Assembly: GCA_001805125.1 (NCBI GenBank)
Contig: MHEF01000143.1
Location: 35,382 to 40,429 of the forward strand
Source: Nitrospirae bacterium RBG_13_39_12
GTDB lineage: Bacteria; Nitrospirota; Thermodesulfovibrionia; Thermodesulfovibrionales; SM23-35
Direction of reading: 5' to 3'
DNA length: 5,048 nt
Below the pieces are notes generated by a model, which was not told the DNA's origin, made no database searches, and saw only the letters and a program-made list of their open reading frames with translations. The position numbers were made by a program, and so were the translations under genes. How positions within the stretch are numbered: the first letter of the stretch is position 1; the number at the start of each line of letters is the position of its first letter. Of this stretch, positions 1 to 5,048 are shown in pieces.

Positions 1-1
1 A

Positions 2-91
2 GAATTTGAGGCATATCTAAGGCTGTCTCCGAATGCCCCTGATGCACAGGAGATAAAGCAGTATATTAGCAGGCTGAAGGCATCAAAGTAA
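2..91 (+). CDS. C-terminal end of a TPR-like protein (partial, 5' end outside window)
   Basis: An open frame enters from the left edge and ends at TAA 89-91, giving 29 residues (EFEAYLRLSP, then NAPDAQEIKQYISRLKASK). The pattern of a helix, 'L-SPNAPDA', then a second helix is typical of the last tetratricopeptide repeat in bacterial TPR proteins, which mediate protein-protein contacts. Only the tail is visible, so the role and cellular location of the whole protein cannot be given. It ends 3 bases before uvrC, so the two genes are probably cotranscribed. The frame and stop are certain; the TPR assignment rests on a short stretch and is moderate. Confidence 0.6.
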   Translation, partial: EFEAYLRLSPNAPDAQEIKQYISRLKASK

Positions 92-94
92 GTC

Positions 95-1876
95 ATGCTT
101 GCAAAGCTCTCCGGCGTACCATCAAAACCCGGCGTTTATATTTTAAAAGACACTAAAAATCGTGTGCTTTATGTGGGTAAGGCAAAAAACCTTAAAAATC
201 GTCTGAGAAGTTACTTTCAAAAATCAACAGGACTTGATATACGTAAAACTGCAATGATAAGGGACGTAAGGGATTTCAGTTATGTAGTTACCGGCAACGA
301 ACTGGAAGCCTTCATTCTGGAAGCAAACCTTATTAAACAGTACAAACCAAGGTTTAATGTAATCCTCCGGGACGATAAAAATTACCCGTACCTGAAATTG
401 ACTATTAATGAAGAGTGGCCAAGGCTTGAGGTTGTCAGAAAAATCAAGACGGATGGCGCACTATATTTCGGACCTTACGTACCATCAGGTTCTATCTGGG
501 AAATCCTTGCCTTCATAAGAAGAAACTTCCAGATAGTGAACTGCCGTTATTCGTTCGATAAGCCGATGCGGCCGTGCATCCAGCACCAGATGGGAAAATG
601 TCTTGCACCCTGTGCAGGACTTATAAGCAAAGAAGATTACCTTAAACTCATTGATGAGATTAAGCTCTTTTTAAAAGGTGAAAAAAAAGGATTAATCTAC
701 AGACTTGAAAAAAAGATGATGAAGTTATCAGAGGGTATGATGTTCGAAGAGGCTGCTAAGATAAGGGACAGGATTAAAGCACTCGAAGGTGCGTGGGAAT
801 CACAGAAAGTCGTTGCCCCGGAACTCGGAGACATGGATGTAACTGGATTCTATAGAAAAGCTGATAAAGTATCATTCAGGATCTTCTTCATAAGAAATGG
901 GATTATGATAGGGTCAAAAGATCTTTTTGTTAAAAATATTGAAAATGTTTCAGATAAAGAATTAATGCGTACTTTTATCACACAGTTTTATTCAAAAGAA
1001 ATTATACCTCCATCCCAAATAATATCACCAGCAATGCCTGACGAGTCTAAATCCCTTGAAAATTGGCTTACTCAGCGCAAAGGTACCACTGTGAAAATAA
1101 TGGCTCCCCAAAAAGGAAAGAAAAAGGAGCTTTTAGATATGGCAATAGAGAACGCATACCTTGTTTACAGAGATGCGGATGAACCATTACTTGATGAGCT
1201 TTTGATTGAATTGAAGGAAAATTTGAAGCTCAAGAAGACCCCATCAGATATTGCCGCATTTGACGTCTCGACTATCTCAGGCAATGAATCTGTTGGTTCA
1301 TTTGTCTGGTGGTCAGATGGTGAATTTCAAAAAGATAAATACAGGAAGCTGAAGATAAAAACCGTTAAAGGGATAAATGATTACTCTATGATGGAAGAAA
1401 TAATCGGGAGAATCATAGGGAACCTCGAAGGCAGACTGCCTGACCTTATTATCATTGACGGCGGCAAAGGACAACTCGAAACAGCAAAAAAAGTTATTGA
1501 CAGGAATCCCTCAGTATTAAAGAATCCGCCAATGCTTATCGCTGTTGCAAAAGACCCTGACAGGGCTTATATTAAGTCACTTAAAGACCCTGTATACCTT
1601 GAAGATGGAAAACCTTCATCACTTTTGCTCAAGAAAATAAGGGATGAAGCACACAGATTTGCCATTGGCTATCATAAAAAGCTTAGGGAGAAAAACTTTC
1701 TGCTTTCACCCCTTGAAAATATCCCCGGCATAGGCAAAAAGCGGAGGCTGGAACTTTTAAGGGTTTTTGGTAGTATAAAAAATATAAGAAATGCTACTAT
1801 TGAAGAAATAGCAGGGCTTAGGGGTTTTAACAGGAGAGTTGCTGAAAATCTTTCAAGTGGAATCAGGAGGGTATAA
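95..1876 (+). CDS. uvrC: Excinuclease ABC subunit C (UvrC)
   Basis: UvrC is the nuclease of nucleotide excision repair. It binds the UvrB-DNA complex at bulky lesions and cuts on both the 3' and 5' sides. The 593 residues match the usual family length of about 600, and all domains are present. The N-terminal GIY-YIG nuclease (about 11-90) has GVY 13-15, LYVGKA 25-30, Arg36, Glu76 and Asn88. Four cysteines (150, 161, 169, 173) have the spacing of the UvrC iron-sulphur cluster site. The UVR domain that contacts UvrB is at about 200-232 (FEEAAKIRDRI). The RNase H-like 5' nuclease has Asp390, Asp455 in IIIDGGKGQ, and the DEAHRFAI motif with His520. Tandem helix-hairpin-helix DNA-binding motifs lie at about 541-590 (IPGIGKKRRLELL, then IAGLRGFNRRVAENL). 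The motif often written FDISH reads FDVST here, a substitution seen in the family and not in itself a sign of loss. The ATG at 95 gives the standard N-terminus; its ribosome site is weak, so translation may be coupled to the upstream gene. Confidence 0.98.
   Translation: MLAKLSGVPSKPGVYILKDTKNRVLYVGKAKNLKNRLRSYFQKSTGLDIRKTAMIRDVRDFSYVVTGNELEAFILEANLIKQYKPRFNVILRDDKNYPYLKLTINEEWPRLEVVRKIKTDGALYFGPYVPSGSIWEILAFIRRNFQIVNCRYSFDKPMRPCIQHQMGKCLAPCAGLISKEDYLKLIDEIKLFLKGEKKGLIYRLEKKMMKLSEGMMFEEAAKIRDRIKALEGAWESQKVVAPELGDMDVTGFYRKADKVSFRIFFIRNGIMIGSKDLFVKNIENVSDKELMRTFITQFYSKEIIPPSQIISPAMPDESKSLENWLTQRKGTTVKIMAPQKGKKKELLDMAIENAYLVYRDADEPLLDELLIELKENLKLKKTPSDIAAFDVSTISGNESVGSFVWWSDGEFQKDKYRKLKIKTVKGINDYSMMEEIIGRIIGNLEGRLPDLIIIDGGKGQLETAKKVIDRNPSVLKNPPMLIAVAKDPDRAYIKSLKDPVYLEDGKPSSLLLKKIRDEAHRFAIGYHKKLREKNFLLSPLENIPGIGKKRRLELLRVFGSIKNIRNATIEEIAGLRGFNRRVAENLSSGIRRV
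1865..1870 (+). promoter_or_regulatory. Strong ribosome binding site inside the uvrC 3' end
   Basis: A perfect AGGAGG ends five bases before the ATG at 1876 and fixes the start of the downstream small gene. It lies in the last codons of uvrC, whose TAA stop shares an A with the ATG (TAATG). Ribosomes finishing uvrC could therefore reinitiate directly, a classic arrangement for translational coupling. Confidence 0.85.
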
Positions 1877-2445
1877 TGATACAGATTATTTTGTTTATTT
1901 TAATACTTTTATTACCTGTTTCTTCTGAGGCAGCCTATAAAATTTACCTGAAAAATGGCTCTGTAATATCAGGAGTTGATTCTTACACAAAAAATCCAGG
2001 AGGGATAACCGTTTATTTCAGCGGCGGTTCATTCGATATCTCCGAAGAAGATATTCTAAAGATTGAAGGTACCGAATCTTCCAGAGATATCACCCAGCCA
2101 AAAGAATTAACGGAAACAGAAGAGAAAAAAGAGGATACGCCAACAACTGATAAATTACCGGCAAATGACAACAACGAAAAAGTTAGTGCGTTAACATCAG
2201 AATATGAGTCCTTAAAATCAGACTTAAAAACACTGGAAGAACAGGAATCCAAATTAGTAGAAACAATTAATGAAAAACAGGGTACCCGGGTTAGACTTCC
2301 TGCTTCACAGAGAAGAACATTGGACAGCGAGCTGGCACAACTTAATAAAGACCTGTCAGATGTGCAGAGTAAAAAGCAAGCCGTCCTGAAGCGCGGTTCT
2401 GCCGTAGTTGACGAAATCAAAGGATTGCAGGCACCACAGAGATAA
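1876..2445 (+). CDS. Small exported or membrane-anchored protein with SH3-like N-terminus and C-terminal coiled coil
   Basis: I do not recognise a characterised family, so no function is assigned. The 189 residues fall into four parts. Residues 1-19 are a hydrophobic leader (IILFILILLLPVSSEA) with a plausible signal-peptidase I site after Ala19 (SEA|A). Residues 21-65 are a short beta-rich segment (YKIYLKNGSVISGVDSY, then VYFSGGSFDISEEDILKIE) that looks like a small SH3/Sm-like barrel. Residues 66-100 are a charged Glu/Lys/Thr/Pro linker. Residues about 101-183 are a heptad-rich region typical of a coiled coil, interrupted near 137-145. The leader has no Lys or Arg before its hydrophobic core, so it may be a weak signal or an uncleaved anchor. 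In either case the bulk should lie outside the cytoplasm. The gene overlaps uvrC by one base and precedes the kinase by ten, so it is probably in the same operon, but the compartment argues against a direct repair role. Confidence 0.85.
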   Translation: MIQIILFILILLLPVSSEAAYKIYLKNGSVISGVDSYTKNPGGITVYFSGGSFDISEEDILKIEGTESSRDITQPKELTETEEKKEDTPTTDKLPANDNNEKVSALTSEYESLKSDLKTLEEQESKLVETINEKQGTRVRLPASQRRTLDSELAQLNKDLSDVQSKKQAVLKRGSAVVDEIKGLQAPQR

Positions 2446-2449
2446 AGGA
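2445..2449 (+). promoter_or_regulatory. Ribosome binding site that selects the TTG start of the kinase
   Basis: AAGGA lies six bases before TTG 2456-2458 and immediately after the stop of the preceding gene. No comparable site precedes the alternative in-frame TTG at 2408. It therefore supports the shorter reading of the kinase gene. Confidence 0.7.
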
Positions 2450-2455
2450 AACTTT

Positions 2456-3388
2456 TTGAATATCTATATTTCAGGCTCAATGGCTTATGACAGGATTATG
2501 GACTTTCCGGGAAAGCTATCAGACCACATTTTACCGGACAAAATACATATCCTGAATGTATGTTTTACTGTTAACGGGATGGTCGAAAAATTCGGAGGCA
2601 CTGCAGGGAACATAGCTTATTCGCTGAGACTGCTAAATGAAAAGCCGGTTATACTCGCAACCATAGGTAAAGACCATAAAAGTTATTTCGACTGGCTGGA
2701 GAAGAACAATATTACATTAGAGGGGATAAAGATAATTAATGAAGAGTTTACCGCAGGTGCATATATAATAACCGACAAGGCCGATAATCAGATAACCGGA
2801 TTCAATCCCGGTGCGATGAAATACCCTTCCGGATATAAATTCAAAAATTCAGATTCCAATAACTCCATCAGTATGATTTCGCCGGGGAACCTTCAGGATA
2901 TGATCGAATATGCAAAGACATATAAAGATAAAGGAATAAATTACATATGTGATCCGGGACAGTCTCTGACACAATGGGAAGGCAAGACTCTTAGAGAGTG
3001 GCTCGATGGTTCAATGTTATTAATTTCCAATGATTATGAGCTCGAGATGATTATGAAGATGACCGGGCTTGATGAAAAAGGACTATTAGGCTTAACAAAG
3101 ACTATTATAACAACTCTTGGAGACAAAGGTTCTCATATAATCACTTCTGAATTCAACATTAATATCCCTGCTGCAAAAGTTCATGATGTTATAGACCCTA
3201 CAGGCGCAGGTGATGCTTACAGGGCTGGGCTGCTGAAAGGAATCATAACAGGCAGGGACATCGTAACTTCTGCAAAAATAGGAACAGTTGTGGCAGCGTA
3301 TGCAATAGAGAAATACGGTACCCAGGAGCACTGTTATACATACGATAATTTTGCTGAAAGATACAAAGATAATTTTGGAGAGCTATAA
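2456..3388 (+). CDS. PfkB-family kinase, AdoK-like (probable adenosine/nucleoside kinase)
   Basis: A ribokinase-fold kinase of 310 residues, expected in the cytoplasm, that phosphorylates a sugar or nucleoside hydroxyl with ATP. The closest family I recall is the mycobacterial-type adenosine kinase AdoK (adenosine to AMP). From the TTG start the N-terminus reads MNIYISGSMAYDRIMDF, placing Asp12 and GGTAGN (47-52) at the same positions as my recollection of the mycobacterial enzyme, with no gaps. Other landmarks are FNPGAM (116-121), CDPGQ (165-169), the NDYE phosphate/Mg motif (192-195), TTLGDKG (219-225), and DPTGAGDAYRAG (247-258) with catalytic base Asp253. A C-terminal GTQE is also shared with AdoK. 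The TTG was chosen over TTG 2408 because it has an AAGGA site and because the longer form would add 16 unrelated residues and overlap the previous gene. The ten-base gap suggests an operon with uvrC and the exported protein. Ribose or another nucleoside remains possible as substrate; the PfkB assignment is near certain, adenosine about 65%. Confidence 0.92.
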   Translation: MNIYISGSMAYDRIMDFPGKLSDHILPDKIHILNVCFTVNGMVEKFGGTAGNIAYSLRLLNEKPVILATIGKDHKSYFDWLEKNNITLEGIKIINEEFTAGAYIITDKADNQITGFNPGAMKYPSGYKFKNSDSNNSISMISPGNLQDMIEYAKTYKDKGINYICDPGQSLTQWEGKTLREWLDGSMLLISNDYELEMIMKMTGLDEKGLLGLTKTIITTLGDKGSHIITSEFNINIPAAKVHDVIDPTGAGDAYRAGLLKGIITGRDIVTSAKIGTVVAAYAIEKYGTQEHCYTYDNFAERYKDNFGEL

Positions 3389-3498
3389 AAAGATACATGG
3401 ACAGGGTGTAATACTTCCCTTTATTCCCGGATCCTATAGACCTGCTGTTTCAACCATGTCAATGCTTCAATCTGCAGATGAACTGAGATACACTCTAA

Positions 3499-3504
3499 TA
3501 TAAT
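3499..3504 (+). promoter_or_regulatory. Candidate sigma70 -10 box for the phosphotransferase gene
   Basis: TATAAT is a perfect -10 hexamer in an AT-rich stretch about 65 bases upstream of the ATG at 3570. No good -35 hexamer is found 16 to 19 bases further upstream (the sequence there is around AGATGA), and there is no extended TG. It would give a leader of roughly 60 bases. The call is tentative because a single hexamer in AT-rich DNA can arise by chance. Confidence 0.3.
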
Positions 3505-3560
3505 GTCTTTTATTTATCATAAACAATGCAGACCAAATCCCTGATTGCTCATGATAACCA

Positions 3561-3564
3561 GAGG
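3561..3564 (+). promoter_or_regulatory. Ribosome binding site of the APH-family gene
   Basis: GAGG (AGAGG counting the preceding A) lies five bases upstream of ATG 3570. This spacing supports that start, which also leaves a complete N-terminal kinase lobe. Confidence 0.6.
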
Positions 3565-3569
3565 CTGCA

Positions 3570-4646
3570 ATGATTAATGAAGAAGCATTAAAAGCATACA
3601 TCCTTAAAAAATTCACTGATGTATTTCAGGTAGATATAAGAAAGCTCGGCTCGGGTGTTCAGGGCTCAGGCTTTCTTGTGGAAATGAAAACCAGGGATGC
3701 TGTCAAATCATATGTTGTAAAGACCCTGCTTTCTGAAAATCTCGGTCATGACTATCCTTCGGACAGGGCAGGTGTATTCCTCCTTGATCTTGACGAGTAC
3801 AAAAACCTTCCGAGGCATGTTAAGGCTGTTGATGTGCTTTCTGAGATGGGAAATGGTTCAATAAAATCCATAAGCGGCGGAAAAGAATATTACCTGTTGA
3901 TGGAGAGAGGATCGGGCAGACATTATTTTCATGACCTTTCTGAATTCTCCCAAAAAGACAGGCTTGAAAGTTCAGACATCAAAAAGATAAAGGCAATGAC
4001 CTCATATCTTGCAGAGATACATTCTTTAAAGAAAGATTCAAAAATACTCTACTGGAGAAAATTGAGAGATACCGTAGGTCACGGAGAATGTTTGATGGGA
4101 GTATTTGATACCTATCCGGACGGCACCTTGACGTATGATGAGATGGCGGATATTATCAAGAAATCAGTGGACTGGGTCACAAAGTTGAAACCTCATTACA
4201 GAAGACTGTCACAGATTCACGGAGATTTCCACCCGGGTAACATCTGGTTCACCACCCCTTCACCCCCCCTTACAAAGGAGGGGAATGGGGGGGTTGATTT
4301 CATACTGCTCGACAGGAGCAGAGGCCCCTGGGGAGAGCCGGCAGATGATATAACAGCGCTAACCATAAATTACATATTTTTTTCTATAAAGCTTCACGGA
4401 GATGTCAGGGGGCCATATATCGAAGGACTGAATATGTTTTTTGAAGAATATATCAAACTGACGGGAGATACAGAATTAAACGATGTAGTTGCTCCTTTTT
4501 TTGCTTTCAGGGGCGCGGTCGTTGCAAACCCTGTATTCTATCCTGAACTTACAACAAAGCAGAGAAGTCTTATCTTCAGGTTCGTCAACAATGTCCTCGA
4601 TTCAGAGACGTTTGAGCTAAAAAAGATTAATGATTATCTGAAGTAA
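3570..4646 (+). CDS. APH-family (aminoglycoside phosphotransferase-like) kinase with an in-frame palindromic insertion
   Basis: A 358-residue protein with the two-lobed fold of the APH/choline-kinase superfamily, which moves phosphate from ATP to a small molecule. In the N-lobe, LGSGVQGSG (26-34) resembles a nucleotide-binding loop, Lys51 in YVVKTLL is the likely ATP-binding lysine, and YYLLMERG (107-114) is the hinge. The C-lobe has the hallmark catalytic loop IHGDFHPGN (216-224; catalytic Asp219, metal-binding Asn224), the second metal-binding Asp248 in ILLDRSRG, and GEPADDITAL (255-264), a typical APH ending. Between catalytic loop and Asp248, residues about 228-242 (TPSPPLTKEGNGGV) are the translation of a GC-rich palindrome and look foreign. 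They would lie close to the active site, so activity may be altered, although every catalytic residue is kept and the frame is intact. The substrate is unknown; membership does not imply antibiotic resistance. The gene stands alone, with gaps of 181 and 306 bases on either side. Confidence 0.85.
   Translation: MINEEALKAYILKKFTDVFQVDIRKLGSGVQGSGFLVEMKTRDAVKSYVVKTLLSENLGHDYPSDRAGVFLLDLDEYKNLPRHVKAVDVLSEMGNGSIKSISGGKEYYLLMERGSGRHYFHDLSEFSQKDRLESSDIKKIKAMTSYLAEIHSLKKDSKILYWRKLRDTVGHGECLMGVFDTYPDGTLTYDEMADIIKKSVDWVTKLKPHYRRLSQIHGDFHPGNIWFTTPSPPLTKEGNGGVDFILLDRSRGPWGEPADDITALTINYIFFSIKLHGDVRGPYIEGLNMFFEEYIKLTGDTELNDVVAPFFAFRGAVVANPVFYPELTTKQRSLIFRFVNNVLDSETFELKKINDYLK
4251..4295. repeat. GC-rich imperfect palindrome inserted in a coding sequence (REP/MITE-like)
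   Basis: About 45 bases made of C-runs followed by mirrored G-runs, unlike the AT-richer gene around it. The inner stem pairs 4263-4271 with 4275-4283 (nine positions, one C/A mismatch) around the loop ACA. After a small internal loop, CCCC 4255-4258 pairs with GGGG 4287-4290, and weaker pairs continue outward to 4251/4294. Short C-run/G-run palindromes of this style are dispersed in many copies in some bacterial genomes, and when they land in genes they encode peptides such as SPPLTKEGNGG. No transposase is present, so any movement would need help in trans. The exact ends are uncertain by a few bases. Only one copy lies in this window, so its repeat nature is inferred from general experience. 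Confidence 0.65.
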
Positions 4647-4952
4647 GGTTCTAACAAAAGCCTTGCCGGACTACTTCTTTATAACAGGAGCAATCGCCTC
4701 TATCGTGCCAATGATTCTGCGGAGTATAACTGGAAATTATTACAACAGCAAAATTTCAGAAAGGCGCCTGCAAGAATAAAGACCTGACTCTGCAGGGGTT
4801 TGTCGAAAAATTTTTATCTTTCTCATGTTACAATGGCTCATGACTTACAAAAGATCAATACTGGTCTGCTCCGCTTACAAAACTACACCCATCAGAGATG
4901 CCTGGGACAACGTATCCCGAAATACGGGATGTGTTCCTGATTTGATCTGACC
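4647..4952 (+). other. Intergenic region with short open frames and one strong hairpin
   Basis: This stretch of 306 bases has no gene I can support. It contains unassigned short frames: 4647-4787 continues the preceding gene's frame after its stop, 4663-4779 would encode a 38-residue peptide with one hydrophobic segment, and 4825-4950 would encode 41 residues. None has a good ribosome site or a recognisable product. A weak CCTGCA/TGCAGG inverted repeat lies at 4767-4796, and a strong hairpin at 4904-4938. Decayed coding sequence is possible but cannot be shown from this window alone. Confidence 0.5.
4904..4938. repeat. Strong hairpin (ATCCCG/CGGGAT core) upstream of the MnmD-like gene
   Basis: Bases 4910-4919 pair with 4925-4934 over ten positions, two of them G-T wobbles, around the loop AAATA. 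The six-base core is perfect. After a two-base bulge (CA), GGA 4905-4907 pairs with TCC 4935-4937. No T-run follows, so it does not look like an intrinsic terminator. Its 3' edge is 15 bases before the next ATG, within reach of the ribosome loading zone. It could be a leader structure, a protein site or a dispersed palindromic repeat. Confidence 0.6.
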
Positions 4953-5048
4953 ATGCAGATTCCTCCTTATCTTGTGAACGAACATTATGACGACCGCTAT
5001 TTCGATGTGGTCAATGCAATTGAAGAAGCGAAGCACGTCTTTTTTCGG
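4953..5048 (+). CDS. N-terminus of an MnmD/MnmC-like tRNA wobble-uridine methyltransferase (partial, runs off window)
   Basis: The frame is open from ATG 4953 to the window edge (32 codons), with an in-frame TGA at 4938 just upstream. The visible part includes NEHYDDRYFD and AIEEAKHVFF. This matches the beginning of the MnmD domain (DUF752), where a 'DDxYFs...gl.Et.yVFl' pattern precedes the S-adenosylmethionine-binding domain, as in the N-terminal half of E. coli MnmC. MnmD methylates aminomethyl-uridine at tRNA position 34, the last step of mnm5(s2)U formation, in the cytoplasm. The SAM motifs lie beyond the window, so neither activity nor a fused MnmC oxidase half can be judged. No clear Shine-Dalgarno precedes the ATG, and a hairpin ends 15 bases upstream. 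The identification depends on about 22 residues and is moderate. Confidence 0.6.
   Translation, partial: MQIPPYLVNEHYDDRYFDVVNAIEEAKHVFFR

Larger units (their letters stand above)
3389..3569 (+). other. Intergenic region between the kinase and the phosphotransferase genes
   Basis: This 181-base gap contains no recognisable RNA gene and no intrinsic terminator; the best inverted repeats have three or four pairs and no T-run. It holds a perfect -10 hexamer (annotated separately) and a 42-codon open frame that begins inside the kinase gene at 3375 and ends at 3503. That frame matches no family known to me. The two flanking genes are probably separate transcription units. Confidence 0.5.

Noticed and set aside
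2408..2455. Longer kinase reading from TTG 2408
   Set aside because: It adds 16 residues unlike any PfkB N-terminus, overlaps the previous gene by 38 bases and has no ribosome site, whereas TTG 2456 has AAGGA six bases upstream and gives the family N-terminus.
2013..2480. Open frame of 155 codons on the minus strand
   Set aside because: It lies opposite the exported coiled-coil gene and the start of the kinase, is rich in Ser, Leu and Cys as antisense frames often are, and has no recognisable motif. The plus-strand genes have ribosome sites and family features.
1080..3325. Four GGTACC palindromes spread over the window
   Set aside because: More than the one or so expected by chance, but they are unevenly placed in different coding contexts with no shared flanks, so no function is supported.
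3092..3331. Open frame of 79 codons on the minus strand
   Set aside because: Antisense to the conserved DPTGAGD end of the kinase, Cys-rich and without any family resemblance.
3570..4646. Calling the APH-family gene an aminoglycoside resistance gene
   Set aside because: The HGDxHxxN and second-metal Asp motifs define only the superfamily, which includes many metabolic kinases. Nothing visible specifies an antibiotic substrate.
4643..4663. Possible terminator AAGG ... CCTT after the APH-family gene
   Set aside because: Only four contiguous pairs and no following T-run.
4647..4787. Readthrough extension of the APH-family protein by 46 open codons after its stop
   Set aside because: The protein already has a complete C-lobe, the added sequence resembles no APH tail, and an open run of this size is common by chance.
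4802..4833. Possible promoter TTGTCG ... TACAAT
   Set aside because: The spacing is 23 bases, too long for sigma70, and no -35-like hexamer lies at 16-18 bases.

Overview
The window looks like chromosomal DNA of a free-living bacterium with moderately low GC content. It carries housekeeping and accessory genes on the + strand only. No phage, plasmid, CRISPR or insertion-sequence gene is visible. The four-cysteine UvrC, the exported SH3-like/coiled-coil protein, the AdoK-like kinase and the short C-run/G-run palindrome embedded in a gene together remind me of Nitrospirota or the former Deltaproteobacteria. That placement is inference from style, not a computed assignment.

Layout. Bases 2-91 are the last 29 codons of an upstream gene with a TPR-like C-terminus. 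After 3 bases comes uvrC (95-1876), a complete excinuclease subunit C with all its expected domains. Its stop overlaps by one base the ATG of a small secreted or membrane-anchored coiled-coil protein (1876-2445), which is preceded by a perfect AGGAGG. Ten bases later a PfkB-family kinase, most like bacterial adenosine kinase AdoK, starts at a TTG codon (2456-3388). The tight spacing suggests one transcript running from before the window through the kinase.

A 181-base gap (3389-3569) holds a perfect TATAAT -10 box and leads into an APH-family phosphotransferase (3570-4646). This gene is interrupted in frame by a GC-rich palindromic repeat that adds about 15 residues between its catalytic loop and its metal-binding Asp. 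A 306-base gap (4647-4952) follows. It contains a strong hairpin just upstream of a gene that runs off the window (4953 onward), whose first 32 residues resemble MnmD/MnmC, the tRNA wobble-uridine methyltransferase.

Functionally the genes cover DNA repair (UvrC), probable nucleoside salvage (AdoK-like), a small-molecule kinase of unknown substrate (APH-like) and tRNA modification (MnmD-like). I see no evidence that they form one pathway or a new defence or mobile system. The most unusual signals are the in-frame palindrome in the phosphotransferase, the intergenic hairpin and the unrecognised exported protein coupled to uvrC.
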